From: Nymphaea colorata
Lineage: Eukaryota; Streptophyta; Magnoliopsida; Nymphaeales; Nymphaeaceae
Direction: 5' to 3'
NCBI RefSeq assembly: GCF_008831285.2
Contig: NC_045148.1
Span: forward strand, 15,602,802-15,666,801
Length of the DNA: 64,000 nucleotides
In this document: piece after piece, positions 11,501-24,500 of the stretch
Layout of the letters: every line of letters begins with the position of its first letter
Numbering within the stretch: the first letter of the stretch is position 1
The notes under the pieces: generated by a model
Database searches by the model: none
What the model was told of the DNA's origin: nothing
Seen by the model: the letters and a program-made list of their open reading frames with translations, nothing else
Translations under genes and position numbers: made by a program

Positions 11501-14500
11501 TCTTCAGATTGAGGGTGTCATGGATAAGTATGAGTATCCAAAAACTGGTAAAAGGAAACAACCTGATGATCCTGATGCTGGCAGCCCATGTCCAATAGAT
11601 GAAATTTTGCACTGGCATAATGCCATAAACAGCGAACTAAAGGTTATTGCGGAAGAGGCAAGAAAGATTCAGCTTTCAGGAGATTTTTCCGACCTTTCAT
11701 CATTCAATGAGAAAATGCATTTTATCGCTGAAGTCTGCATTTTCCACAGGTTTATTGTCTTTTCTGGTGGATTTTGACTGCCTTTATCTATCATCACTAC
11801 TATGCTCCCTTTGTTGTGATGTAAAATTTCTGTAACTCCAGATTTCTTACCATCGAGATTGAATGGATGCACGAGTATCTGTGTTAGGCATGAGAACAAA
11901 CTATTTTGTATTTAAGACACGAAAATGTGTAAAAAATGTGGATCATATGTTCATTTTGTGGTCATTATATGTGGAAAAAGAAAAAGATACTGTCCATGGA
12001 GTGTCAGTGTTTATGTCCAAATTTCTTAGGGTCTTCTATGCATGTCCAGGTAATGAAGCTTACTCTACTTCATTTTTTGCAGTATTGCTGAAGACAGGGT
12101 CATATTCCCAGCTGTTGATACAAAAGTCAAGAAAGGTGTTTCTTTTGTTATGGAACATGCAAAAGAAGAAAATCAATTCAATGAGATTAGGTGCCTCATT
12201 GAAGACATTCAAAATGCAGAGGCCAATTCAACTACAGCTGAGTTCTACAGGAAATTATGTGCACAGGCTGACCAAATAATGAACACTGTGGAACATCATT
12301 TTCAAGATGAGGAACTCCAGGTAAAGCTATGACTTTTTTTGCCTGTTTTTGGCACCAATTTGTTTGGAAGAAGAACTAATGTGATTAATGTGATTTATCT
12401 CTAGGTTCTTCCACTTGCAAGGGAGCATTTCAGTCACAAAGAGCAGCGGGAACTTATCTATAAAAGCCTGTGTGTGATGCCATTGCGGTTGGTGGAGCGT
12501 GTATTACCATGGCTTGTAAGCTCATTGAATGAAGAAGAAGCAAAATATGTTCTTCAAAATATGCGCTTAGCAGGTCCTTTTATTTGTACAGTCGGATTGA
12601 GATCCCATCTCCTTAAATTTAGTGATATGTCCTATATGCAAATGTTACAATTTGCTTGTTTGTACATCTTGCAGCTCCACCTTCTGATGTTGCACTCGTT
12701 ACACTTTTCTCTGGCTGGGCTTGTAAAGGTCGTGCGCAGGATAGTGGTGATGGTGAGGCATTTGTATGTCTATCTTCAGATCAAGCTGGTTGCCCTCTTA
12801 AACAACTAAACTGTGTCGACAATGATTTTGATGGCCAGTGCCGTATATGTGGCCCTGCATTAGGGTCTAATAGTAAGGAGTTGTTCTGTCCACTGGTCGA
12901 TGAATGCATAAGGCCTTTGAAACGTGCCAATGTTGTAGAGGAGTATGAAAATGTTGATAATCTTGATAATTGTGAAGCTGTAAATTCCAAGAAGCTATTG
13001 AGTAATCAGCCATGTTGTGTACCAGGATTAGGAGTTAGTGGAAGTAATCGCGGGAAAACACTTACTGCTGCAAAGTGTTTACGTTCCTCATCATATAGTT
13101 CTTCTGCACCATCTCTTTGCTCCAGCCTTTTCACGTGGCAATCATGCATTGGCTCTAGCGGTGGACAAGCTTCTAGACCCATTGACAACATTTTTCAGTT
13201 TCACAAAGCCCTGAGAAAGGACTTGGAGTATTTGGATGTCGAATCTGGCAAGCTTACGGACTGTGATGAAAAAATCCTGCGGCAGTTCAGTGGAAGATTT
13301 CGCTTATTAAGGGGTTTATACAAAGCTCACAGCAATGCAGAAGATGATATTGTGTTCCCTGCTCTGGAATCTAAGGAATCTCTTCATAATGTTAGCCACT
13401 CCTATAGCATTGATCATAAACAGGAGGAAGATTTGTTTGAAGATATATCGGCTGTTATTTCTGAGCTAACACAGGTGCATGAAGCTTTAAGTGGAATGAG
13501 TGCTGATAATAGAGAAAATATATTAGGCTTGTCCAGTTCTCATGACAATGAATGGGCCAGAAAGCACAATGAGCTTGCAACCAAACTCCAGGGTATGTGC
13601 AAATCACTAAGAGTTGCCTTAGACCAGCATGTCTACAGAGAGGAGCTTGAGCTATGGCCCTTGTTTGATAGACATTTTACTGTTGAAGAGCAGGATAAGA
13701 TTGTAGGCCGTATTATAGGAACCACAGGAGCAGAGGTACTTCAGTCAATGCTGCCGTGGGTGACAGCTGCTCTCACTCAGGAGGAGCAAAATAAAATGAT
13801 GGACACATGGAAACATGCAACAAAGAATACGATGTTCAGTGAGTGGCTAAGTGAATGGTGGACTGAAAGCCCTGAGGCATCTTTATCAAGAACTTCAGAT
13901 AATAGCATTTCTGCAGAAGGTTTCAGTTACTTCTTGTTTTCTACATTTTGTTTTCAAGCACTAATGGTAAAACAGGGCAGAATGTGGAATTAAGACAAAT
14001 ACGAAAAGTTCCTTTTCATTTAAGGGGAAACAAGGGGAATCTGGATAGTTCCAACTTTTTGACACTTTCTTCCCTCTTGATAAACAGGTAAGGACATCGA
14101 GGAAAATGCAGATGAATGTGAGCAGATGTTCAAGCCAGGATGGAAGGATATCTTCAGAATGAACCAAAATGAACTTGAGGCAGAAATAAGAAAGGTGTCT
14201 AGGGATTCATCCCTGGACCCTCGCAGAAAGGCTTATCTTATTCAGAATCTAATGACCAGGTAGATGAACATCACCAAAAATGGCTATGAGGCCATGAATA
14301 ACACACACACACACACACAGAGTCAGATATGGAGAACACCCATGGGAGCCACTAATCTTAATTCCTGCTGTCCTTTGTGTTCTAAATTTGAGCTGAATTT
14401 GTACTTGCATTTGATGTGAATGACAATTGTGCCAGCCTTTTTGTTCTTTTTGTGCTTTTTCTCTTCATACGGTAAAAAAAATGAACTAACTTAATGAGCT

Positions 14501-17362
14501 GGTTTGACTAGTCGTTGGTTAGCTTCCCAGCAGAAGTTGCCCCAATCATCTACAGGAGAAACTTCAAGTGGTGATGACATACCTGGACAGTGTCCTTCTT
14601 TTCGAGATGCAGAAAACGAAATATATGGTTGTGAACACTACAAAAGAAACTGCAAGGTTGTTGCTGCATGTTGCAACAAGTTGTTCACATGTAGGTTCTG
14701 TCATGATAAAGTCAGTGATCATTCAATGGACAGGTTTGTTTTTTTTTTATTTTGTCAGCTGAAACATTTGCAATAATGATCACGTCTAAAGTATTATTTT
14801 CTAAAACCATGCTGATTTTCTGTTTATTCTTTACAGGAAAGCAACTGTTGAGATGATGTGTATGCGTTGTTTGAAAATTCAGCCTGTTGGACCAACATGC
14901 ATTACACCGTCTTGTGCTGGATTTTTAATGGCGAAGTACTTTTGCAACATTTGCAAGTTCTTTGATGATGAGAGGTTGGCATACATCTTAAATGACTGAC
15001 ACCATAAAATTGGATAGTTTATTAAACTGGAGTTCTACCTTCAATCTAGGTGAATGGTTAGCTGGGGATAAATTTTCGTAGGTTGTGCTTTAGAAAGTTG
15101 CATGCCTTAGTAGTAATGCATTAAATGATTTAGTTGCTTGAGCAACATATTTTTGTGGTTCAGTATTAAGTTTCGTGTTTTGGTAAGATTTGTCATCTTC
15201 TATGTTACCATTCACCACCACATTTCTAGTCTCCTCTTGATAAACTCCACCTACTAATTATCAGTAATTATCTTGGTTCACTAGTAAGTTTCGTGTTTAG
15301 GTAAGATTTGTCATCTTTTATTTCAGTTACCATTCACCGCCACACTTCTAGTCTCCACTTAATAAACTCCACTTACTAATTATCAGCAATTATTTTTGTC
15401 TCCTATGTTTCAATGTCCTCTGAACTGTCAATTTCATTTTCATTAATTTTTCTTTTCACAATTATTTACACTTCCATGATAGTGGTCCTCAACTTTGACT
15501 TTTCTAAGTCAAATTCCTGAGCAAATGTACTTTTTCTCTTTCAGTCTCTTTTTCACAAATTAATTGTTGTCTCAACAATTTCTTAAAGATTCCTAAGCAG
15601 AACTTTTACTTACTTCAGGACTGTGTATCATTGTCCATTTTGTAATCTATGTCGCCTTGGAAAGGGGCTTGGTGTTGATTTCTTCCATTGCATGACTTGC
15701 AACTGTTGCCTGGGAATGCAACTGGTGGAGCACAAGTGTAGGGAGAAAGGTCTTGAGACAAATTGTCCAATTTGTTGTGATTTTCTCTTCACTTCAAGTG
15801 CATCAGTGAAGGCTCTTCCTTGTGGTCATTTCATGCATTCTGCGTGCTTTCAGGTACTGTTTTAATGAGTAGTTGGGCTACTGCTATATTTGGAAGCTAC
15901 GTATTGCTAAATCTGTTAAACTTTTCAATTTGGTTGATTTATCTTCTGTGCTTAGGCCTACACTTGCTCTCACTATACGTGTCCAATATGCTGCAAATCC
16001 TTGGGAGACATGGCCGTAAGTGATCTATTTACCCCTAATTGATTTGAAAATTTTGTTTAAGATGATGAATAGTGGAGGCACAAACTGTCTTGCTTACTTT
16101 ATTTACTCCCATGAGAGAAGAGCTGCGGTAGATAATGGGAGGAATGATGTTAAATTACTGGGTTGTTAGAATGCACAAGCATGAGAATCATTTTCAATCA
16201 TCCAGTGGATAGTATATTTGTCAAAACTTTGTACATTGTGGTCTATTACAGTAGGCATTCCATTTCTTTGCTTTCAGCATCTTCAAACTACCCTTTGCTA
16301 TTGATGTCTTGCTTTGGGTGCTTCAACATGATTAACTTGGAAGTTAACAAAGAAAAAAGGTGAAAATTTTTCCGGTTCACCTAGGTCAATACAGACTTGA
16401 GACTTGAGGAGGAAATAGTTTTGCACATATATGACATTGATCAACTTAGCATGAACGTAAAGTGCTGTTGATTAATATTTTTTGTGATGCATACATGCTT
16501 CCAAGTAAATTCCACGCTTGATGTCTTATTTATACAAGCAAGGGTGTTGCATATGCTTACAGCAGTTTTACTTTTGTCTCTTTTTTGGTCCAACCTGTTT
16601 AACAGACCATCTCTTTAGCCCTTCTGATTCAGCCTATTTGGCTGTGGAAATGTTGATTATTCTTGTAATCACTGTCCCGGGTCTAGTCAACCAATCGGAA
16701 ATTGCAAGTTAAACTGAAAAACTGGAGAGCATTTAGATGAAAGGAAAAGAAAAAAGCAACTGGACATGGTTTGTGAGTTTAACCTCATTCATTGTGCTCT
16801 TGTGGGCTGAATTTGACAATATTATCATTGTGCTATTTATTGATCAGGTCTACTTTGGCATGCTTGATGCCTTGTTAGCTGCGGAGGTGCTTCCTGAGGA
16901 ATATAAAGATCGGTATCAGGTAACATACCCTTTAGTTTCAAAACATTGGATGGAACCAAGTATTTCCATGTGGAACACACGCACACACACACATGAAGAA
17001 GGAAAAATGCTTTATGATTACAATGATAAACCCGAAGGGGACATTCTACTACTTGGAATCGTGTTAACAAATATTGGAAAACATATAAAAATTAAAGGTG
17101 ATTTGTTTCATTGAAAAGAATCCTTTTTAACTTTTTGTGTGCAAAGATCTGGAGGAAAGATGTAAAAGGTCTTAAAGTTTGCTCCATCACTTGGAAACTA
17201 TGGAATGTTTAACGTCTTTATTTAGATAACAGTCTTAGTTGGAAATAAATTACTTTTCAGGATATTCTCTGCAATGACTGTGAGAAGAAGGGGATGTCTC
17301 GTTTCCACTGGCTGTACCATAAGTGTGGTTCTTGTGGCTCATATAATACTAGAGTAATCTAG
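8599..17362 (+). CDS. BTS: BRUTUS-type hemerythrin/CHY/RING E3 ubiquitin ligase (iron sensor)
   Basis: Fourteen exons join in frame to 1236 residues: 8599-8943, 9971-10180, 11159-11353, 11442-11749, 12083-12320, 12405-12573, 12675-13919, 14088-14259, 14512-14733, 14837-14974, 15619-15853, 15956-16015, 16848-16919, 17261-17362. Three hemerythrin (HHE) domains are seen at about residues 60-205, 301-445 and 657-800, each with HxxxE and H-x-EE/DE iron-ligand patterns such as FFHKAI and NHVIAEDEV. The CHY zinc finger starts near CEHYK (1001) and is followed by a CTCHY finger, a RING (NCPIC near 1130, CGHFMH, YTCPIC) and a C-terminal zinc ribbon (CNDC, CGSC) ending YNTRVI. Known Arabidopsis BTS is about the same length; it binds iron through HHE domains and ubiquitinates bHLH iron-deficiency regulators. 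Three HHE domains and this length favour BTS over shorter forms; BTS-like paralogues remain possible. The start is the first ATG in frame with the HHE domain, before a low-complexity Ser/Pro N-terminus. Confidence 0.95.
9401..9420. repeat. (TG)10 microsatellite in BRUTUS-like intron 1
   Basis: Uninterrupted TG dinucleotide run inside the first intron; likely length-polymorphic. A comparable (AC) run lies in intron 8 at about 14301-14319. Confidence 0.95.
10579..10975. repeat. ~195-bp tandem duplication in BRUTUS-like intron 2
   Basis: Two diverged units share GAGGTGTCTTC, TTGG(G/A)TGAAGGGAACAA, TTCCTGGTCCACCAC and GGAGTT(T/G)TCTAG in the same order, first from about 10579 and again from about 10775. 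It does not touch the flanking exons. Confidence 0.85.
15166..15400. repeat. ~118-bp tandem duplication in BRUTUS-like intron 10
   Basis: TAAGTTTCGTGTTT, GGTAAGATTTGTCATCTT, TTACCATTCACC and CTACTAATTATCAG-like blocks occur in order from about 15167 and again from about 15285. The second copy carries a small insertion. Both lie inside the intron preceding the exon that encodes the RING start. Confidence 0.85.
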
Positions 17363-20300
17363 GGAAGGACGTCTTTCTGATGTTGGAAGAGAACATTATA
17401 GGCACTGGCAGCGTATTCCTTATAACCCTTCCATTGAAGCAGGTTGAAAGAAGGATGAAATCTCTCAAGTCTCAACAGGTTGATGCAGTGTGCTGCTACT
17501 CTTTTGGCTCTCATGTATACATGTACATACGGCCTAGCATCATAAACTCTTTCATTTTATAGTTAAGGCAGAAGAGAAAACTGAAACATGCTACAAAAGG
17601 ACACTGTTACATTGGCTTTGGTGGAGCGAGCTTTAAAGCTTCTCTAATTAGACGATAGCAGACTGACTGAGATGGATTGGCCGCCATTGGTATGCAACTT
17701 GGTGCCACAAAGATTGGAAGATAGGAAAGCTCGCTCGCCAGATGTAAGGTGCTAATTCTATCCTAGTGCAACTTGAAAATCGTTGCTTATGGGCATCGGC
17801 TCCAGCTCAATGTTTCACAATCGGCAGTCCTCGCAGAACAGATGCTTGTAAAGTGACTGAGTGCTGTGAATTGGTAGTTACGGACTGCCTCGGTGCAAAA
17901 ATTCATTGGGAAACTTATATTTTTTGAAAATGTATTCTTATCATTGTTGTATTCTCTGTTCAATTCTTATGCTTGTCTTTACAATTCAGTATCATAGTTC
18001 AAAATATTTACCTCACTCTCCCGATGATGGAAACCATTCGAGGTTTTTGGACATACAATTCTTTGGGGTCAGGAGATGTATATTTGTCATGTCTTTTCTG
18101 GTTATCCTTCTGTCGAAAACCGTTGGGTATCTGTTCTATTTGCATCCAAAAGTCGTTCCACTTTTTGTCCTTGCGACAAAGGATGTACTTGAAGACAAAA
18201 TTCTGTTGTCTATTTCTCCTTCAACCTGGAGGCTTTTAAGCCAACTTGGTCAGCTAAAGCGGGCAAAGCCCTTGTGAACGGCCATAGTTGAATTGCTTAT
18301 TGTTTCTATTACTATGTATTCATATCATAGGCTTCTGTGGTCTAATTGTGGTGGGCTGATTGCTGCTTGATGTGTTTTTTCACGACTGCTTGCTTGGTTA
18401 GTTGATACTTTTATAGGGAATCCAACGGTTCGTCCACCGATTGCTTTAATGAGTTTCTGATATTTCGATACATACTATAAGACTAAGGGATGGTAGCTTA
18501 ACTTGTCATCGCCAATGCCTCGGAAGCTTCTCTATTTGGTGAAAATTATATATGTCAAAGCAATTTCTATGTTAATTTAGTTTTAAATGTTTACCTTATA
18601 TTTATAATTTTTTCTTTCCTTTGCTGAAGAAATGCTTATTAGAGTGACTTAAAGTAGTTTATGGTTGTACATAACATCAGCATGTATACCAGCCTTAATT
18701 TAGATTTTAACTGATTGGATTTGACTGAATTTAAATTTTTTGATATGTGCTAATTACATCTTGAGGTTGACCAAAACCAATTTTTGGCTGGTGAAAATGC
18801 CTTAGTTACAGAAATATTTTAGTTCATCCTTTTAGAATAAGTTAATAGAAAAAAGTGAGTACAAAAATTTGTTTTGACATTTTCTAAGAGTAATATCCAA
18901 TCTATCGGCAAATTAAAGAATAGATTATGGCACGAAGTAAGCGATGATTGAAAAGCGCGAGAGCCATTGCATGCTGCCGAGGGCTCGCAGTTAATCACCG
19001 GATGATTGCAATGAGGGGGGAAAGTATTTAGGAGGCAAATCGACCTCGTCTCATCGTGCCTACTCACATTGCCATAAGGCGGTGTTTGCCGGACTTGCTC
19101 CCTGAGGGTGGCTAAAGTCCATCGAGTGAACTGTATGCTCCTAAGAGCATGAGCAATTGCTAAAGATTGGTGCCACAAATTTTTTTAGTTGGTTGTAAAA
19201 TGAGTTTTCGGTAGCAATCCAACTTCCTAAATCAGTGAAACCAAGAGAACTGGACGTCTGCGTTTTTATGGCGGTTAGAAAACAGTCACATTAACCCGAA
19301 GGAGATGTATCTAAATAACTTGACCTACAATTTCAAGGCCACTTACATTTGCACCAGTAATATGGCAATGGACTCATCGGACCATCGATGCTTCGCTACC
19401 ATAATGAACGTCAAGATGCTACTGAAGTATCAGAAACAGTGAAGCAGCAGCAGTCTAACACCTTTCTACTATAGCTGATGTGCATTCGTTAGAAATGTGG
19501 ACAAGATCATTGCGAATCAAAGAAGCTGAATTGGATGTCGCCGTATTTTGTCACATAATCAACATGGCAGGAGTCGGACGCATCACTGAAATTTAAGAAC
19601 TTTGTGCTGTGATCTATCTAAGAACAAAAGCAACTAGTGATGACTTAACACAAAAGCAATACATTTTGAGGATGTTTTGTTGAAATTGTTCGCGACAATT
19701 TTCTGTGTCATTCCAAAACCAATCACCGAGAAGAGGGACTCAATATCGTATACGTGGCAAACAATTTCAGTACATGAGCTTTGCATATCCCACACTCGGT
19801 GAGAATCTATCTCGGTTGGAGAAACAAAAAAACAAGGAGATCCACATCGTTGAGAAAAACTCAAGGATGACCAACATTTGTGTATAAATCTCAGACGACG
19901 TTCTCGGAACAATATAAATTCACAGAATTAACTCCTCGGAAAACTCTAAATTTGCAGAAAAACAGGAGAGGAGACAGTTTTTGTAGTTGTTATGAAGCAT
20001 TGCCCGTGCTATTGCACCAGCTTCCTAAAGTCCAAGATCATCATTACGTTCGGTTAGTTAGCTAGCAAACGAACTAAACAATTTCCCAGGAGAGACAGCA
20101 ACAGATCAGCAGATGCAGGTCTCTTTTCGTTCGAGAATTTCAGCGTTGACAGTTTATTATAATGTTGATATTACATGTCAGAATCAGTTATGAGAAATCA
20201 ATAGAGAACGTCTGCCATTTGCTACACATATCGTTTCTCTTCCTTTCCATACAGAATTTAGGCATCTAAATCTAAACTTTTACTGGTAAGACAATTCCAA

Positions 20301-20365
20301 AAATGTCTAAGCTAATCTCGTGTTATTGTCATAAACCTATTCCTCATTTCCAAAACAAAATTGAA
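17363..20365. other. 3' flank of BRUTUS-like gene and intergenic region
   Basis: The first several hundred bases should be 3' untranslated sequence of the upstream gene. An open frame at 17906-18277 on the plus strand has no conserved features and lies in this flank, so it is not called. No further gene, RNA gene or repeat was recognised. The last few hundred bases are the 3' flank of the convergent minus-strand gene. Confidence 0.55.
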
Positions 20366-21583
20366 TCACAATTCGATTCTATGAACGAAGTATGAGTTCA
20401 TTCTGTACTCAATTACCCTCTCTTCTGCATCCACAACCCAAATGTGTCCTTGAACCTTTAAAGACGCCTTCATTCCTGCCACTTTCCAGACAAACGTACA
20501 CAAGCCAAGGGCTCTATCAAGCTGCTTTATACCTCTCCAGATCATATAGTCATCACTGGAAGTCATAACTTTTCCGAAACACAGGCAAAACTGAGGCTCT
20601 TTCCCATAAATACCACCACGTAGATCGATTTCCATGTTCTTGACAGTACCATACAGATAATACAACAAGAGAGTGAAAAGACATTCAGATGAATGTCCCA
20701 GGCTCTGAGATAGATTCTTCCGGACCAGACACTCTTGCTCTCGCGCTTGCCTGTAGCCAATGTCTATATCTATCATAACATCCTTAATTTGATACAGGCC
20801 TTCTTTCATGGCTTCCAGCTTTGAAACATAAGGTGCTAGTCTCGGCTCATTCTTCAAGCACTCAGTGAGATCAATGATCATCTCCAAAGGTTCTCCCCAT
20901 GTTAATGGCGCAGAATCAGGCTTTTTATTGGAAGCAAGTCGCATCCATGAAGGTGACTCAAGGTTTGAAGAAACTGCACTCGCCATAAAAAGCTTCATAC
21001 AACTGTTAACTATCTGTTCTCCCATCCGTAATGTGTGTGTTGTAGCACCCATGTGCAGCATCTCAGCATTCAATTCATTCAGTATCTCCAGCAAAGTATT
21101 CCTTAATATACGACTCTGTGTAATTTGAGTAGATACGGTGTAACGTACAATCTTTCTTTGCTGAATAGGGATATTGAGCAGTTCACACACTTTCGTCAAC
21201 TTATTCAGCGTCATCGAATCTCTTTCACTCAATCTAGCGAAGCAACCAGTAGGCAGGGCATGTGTAGCCGACTTTTTCTTCAAAGACTGCTGCATAAATG
21301 GACTCCCCACTAACTCTCTCGTTAACAACTTGAACTTTTGCATTTTCTTTTCAACAGTATCATCCCTGACAACTGAATCGTCCTCAATATTAATCAGCTT
21401 CCCGTCAACCTGATCAATGTTCTTAAGTTTCCGGCTCAGCTTAATCACGGAGTTATATGCTCTCTGATACCACCCCAATGGTGGAGGATTTTCGGATATA
21501 TCCTCAACGCAGTGGCAGTATACTGCATTTAGATACAAAGGAGCCCTGTTCAGAAGCCTCAGACGACAAATAGCTGCTAACAT
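20366..21583 (-). CDS. Conserved-looking single-exon plant protein of unknown function
   Basis: A 405-residue uninterrupted frame, much the longest intron-free frame outside the retrotransposon. I do not recognise the family. The N-terminus (MLAAICRLRLLNRAPLYLNA) is short of acidic residues, rich in Leu/Arg/Ala and could be an organelle-targeting or hydrophobic segment. Residues ~40-80 are charged, around a DDSVVRDDTVEKK stretch. The centre is leucine-rich and probably helical (CELLNIPIQQRK, EILNELNAEMLHMGA). The C-terminal 80 residues mix beta-like hydrophobic segments, including GQIWVVDAEE-like text near the end, and finish YFVHRIEL. No catalytic motif, zinc ligand pattern or clear membrane helix is seen. 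The ATG at 21583 is the first in frame after stops upstream. Length, composition and lack of repeats argue for a real gene; function is unknown. Confidence 0.75.
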   Translation of the reverse strand: MLAAICRLRLLNRAPLYLNAVYCHCVEDISENPPPLGWYQRAYNSVIKLSRKLKNIDQVDGKLINIEDDSVVRDDTVEKKMQKFKLLTRELVGSPFMQQSLKKKSATHALPTGCFARLSERDSMTLNKLTKVCELLNIPIQQRKIVRYTVSTQITQSRILRNTLLEILNELNAEMLHMGATTHTLRMGEQIVNSCMKLFMASAVSSNLESPSWMRLASNKKPDSAPLTWGEPLEMIIDLTECLKNEPRLAPYVSKLEAMKEGLYQIKDVMIDIDIGYRQAREQECLVRKNLSQSLGHSSECLFTLLLYYLYGTVKNMEIDLRGGIYGKEPQFCLCFGKVMTSSDDYMIWRGIKQLDRALGLCTFVWKVAGMKASLKVQGHIWVVDAEERVIEYRMNSYFVHRIEL

Positions 21584-24500
21584 TGGTCCTAAATTTAACG
21601 AAAGAAACCCACGTCTACATGCATCCCCTGTGTAAAGAAGATTCCTCTCCCAAATTTCAGATTTGAGATCAGACTAAACTGAAAGCGTAGGAGTAAGAAA
21701 AATGTTTCTAAACAGCAAAATCATTCACTACCACCAAGATGAGTCATCATAAAAAAGACATGGATTTTCAGGGTTCACTACAAAAACCCAAGCTGAAAAC
21801 CCCAAAAATTAGATTAACAAACTGAAGCGTGGTCGATTTCAAGCATGCCGAGAAGCCCAAAACAGAAGTAACTCATCAGATGGCCACAGCTGGGATCGTC
21901 TTCAGTCAATCGGGCACCCACTTTTACTGCTATGCACTTAACAGCAAATTGTACCCGAACCAAAAGGTTACTAATTGATGCACTGGAAAGAAAATTTGCC
22001 TGCAACCCACAAGAAGCCAGCGTCGGCAGATACAAATTGGAGATGAAAATCGAAGCTGAAACGAGCCAATCTATGTACCAGTCACAGGGAAAGGAGGATG
22101 TTCCGGTGCTTTGATGGCGAAAAGAATTGGTAAATACGCCTTGGCAGCATTCGAGAATTCGGGATACGCCGAGAAAATGCAGGACACCGATTTGCGAATT
22201 CAGGTAAAAGAGAAGGGAAACTGGCTGGGCGGGTCGAACGGATAACGGGGTCCTTCGCTTGGAAGGGTCGAATCCGAGTTAAAATATTTTCTCCTTTTCC
22301 GTATTTTCCGGTCTGATGCCTAGTGCGACCGTGCGATTAACAAATCAGCCTTTTTTTTCTTTTTCTTTAGATAATTTCAAGATTTCGTTAGTTTAACCAT
22401 GGTTAGCAGAGTGCCATGGCTTCTCAGCAACAAATCCTCCCTCCTCTTTAAGGCTCGCGTATAATCTTGTTATAAAAAATAATATTTGATCTACAAATTT
22501 AACCTTAATAACCAATTTGGCACGGTTAATGGAAATGAAAGAAGATAGATGAAATTGTTTTATGCTACAAGATAGATGTTCGGATGAGAGAGAGAGGGAT
22601 GCAATCTCTTCGTCACTAACAATCAGATAAATAAAAGAAAAGTTGTTCACATGGGAAGTTCTTGTCTTCATTTAATAATTAACAGACAAGTTAACCACTT
22701 GATGTCATATGAGAAATTCTTGTTCATAGACAAATTGTTACCCCCGGAAGACTGTTGCATACCAGCCTATGTTCATTATTGTACTTGAATATCTATAACG
22801 AGCACAACTCTTCGTGTGGGTGGGGAGGAGGTAAAAAGCACTTCTACTTCGAAAAAAGTTAACAACTAACTTGGATTCTAAAGATGTAACTTGTAAGCAA
22901 TTATTCGGATCAGCTAGGATGTACTGTCATTATACACGTATACCCAATTAATAAGGGTCTGAGTAATAGGAAGCGAGTTTGACTCAAAATTCAGACAAAA
23001 CAATTGTATTATCTAATTAAATTACACCTTTGTACCAAGTATATCTTTGGTGCTCATTAACTATTCTGATTCGTGTACAAGATCGTTAGCTGGAATTGAA
23101 TTCCTAACGAGGTCTGATTATTCATTTATCAGGTTATCATCAACGTAGATGGAGAAAACGGAAAGAACTGCATAAAATTACTGAAGTAAAAACCCTCAAG
23201 TCCTAACTCTTGCCATTATCACACGAGTCCAATGTTGTCTTTTAATCCAGTCTTAACCTGCGTATCAAATGGTGACATATTTGCAAAGATCAGCCAATTA
23301 ACAGTAAGATGAAGACAGGATTTCATTCAGATCTTAACTCCTTTCCATCAGGGCCATTCACAATTTACTGCCACGAGTGACATCATAGACACAAGATAAA
23401 GGGCAAGTTTGAGATGGGCACACTCTATTATTTCTCGTCTTTAATGATTTGTTCGCAAGATCAACGTCTAACGAGTAACGAATGAATAAAGAAATTGCAT
23501 GTATATCGTGTTCCCTAACATAGGACACCAACTTTTTCCTTTCGAGCGAATTGAAAGGAAAAACTGGTTGCTGAACCCTGGATATAGCATACTTCTACTA
23601 GTAATGCAGTTCAATTGCACGATTTCCGGCCTGAGCCGCTGTTCACTTCCACTAGCTACACCAATCCATTCTGGACTCATCAAATGAGAATGTCATTTTG
23701 GGAACAATGCTTCAATCAGAAAACAAGAGCCAGAAAAGAGAGAGCAACAACATCCAAGAAGAAACTAGGCGCTAAAGCATTTGGCATTTAAGTTTCCACA
23801 AACACTCCGCTGCAAGGCCAAAGGAAACCGGAGATTTTGAACCAGCTGAGATGCAGGCCTTGCAGCAGTGAACAAGAAGTATGCACTTCCCCATCGGCTC
23901 AGGTTGATCACCATTTTATTGATTAAAGCTTGGATTCTTTAAGGTGCCGAAGAAACCATTTTGTTATACCAACTGGAATATTGAATCGTTTCGTGGAGGT
24001 AGATGCAATCATCTTGTCGTTATTCTTTTGATCATTCACCTTAGATTGTTTATTCCCGAATTTAAGCCATTAAATCTTCATGAAGAAACAGAATTTTAAC
24101 AAAATTTGTGCAAGACTTGGACAAATATAATAATTAGAATCTCCATAATATCCTTAAATTTAGAAGCCACGTTTTAGAATGCAATCTTTGACTGTCATAT
24201 AAATTTCATGTATAAAGCCTTGAAATGTAAAGTTACTCGACAGAGTTTAATGATCCAGCAACACCACACAAGTCATCAGTCTGCCGACTCCACACTAACA
24301 GTTGATCAAAATTGAGAATGGGAACGAACTGCACACTCAGCTTTCTTTATCTGTTAATTCAAATATGTTCAAGCTGCAATGAAAGTAACTTCTCCTGACA
24401 TTGATCTTCCTAGTAGTTAGTACACTTTTCTCCTTGATTTCCAGTTGCAACAGAGCAAACCTGAGATCCAAGAATAGAAGATGTTACCTTTGAAAATGCA

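Noticed and set aside
17906-18277. 123-codon plus-strand frame downstream of the BRUTUS-like gene
   Set aside because: Hydrophobic, AT-driven composition, no motif, and it lies where the 3' UTR of the upstream gene is expected.
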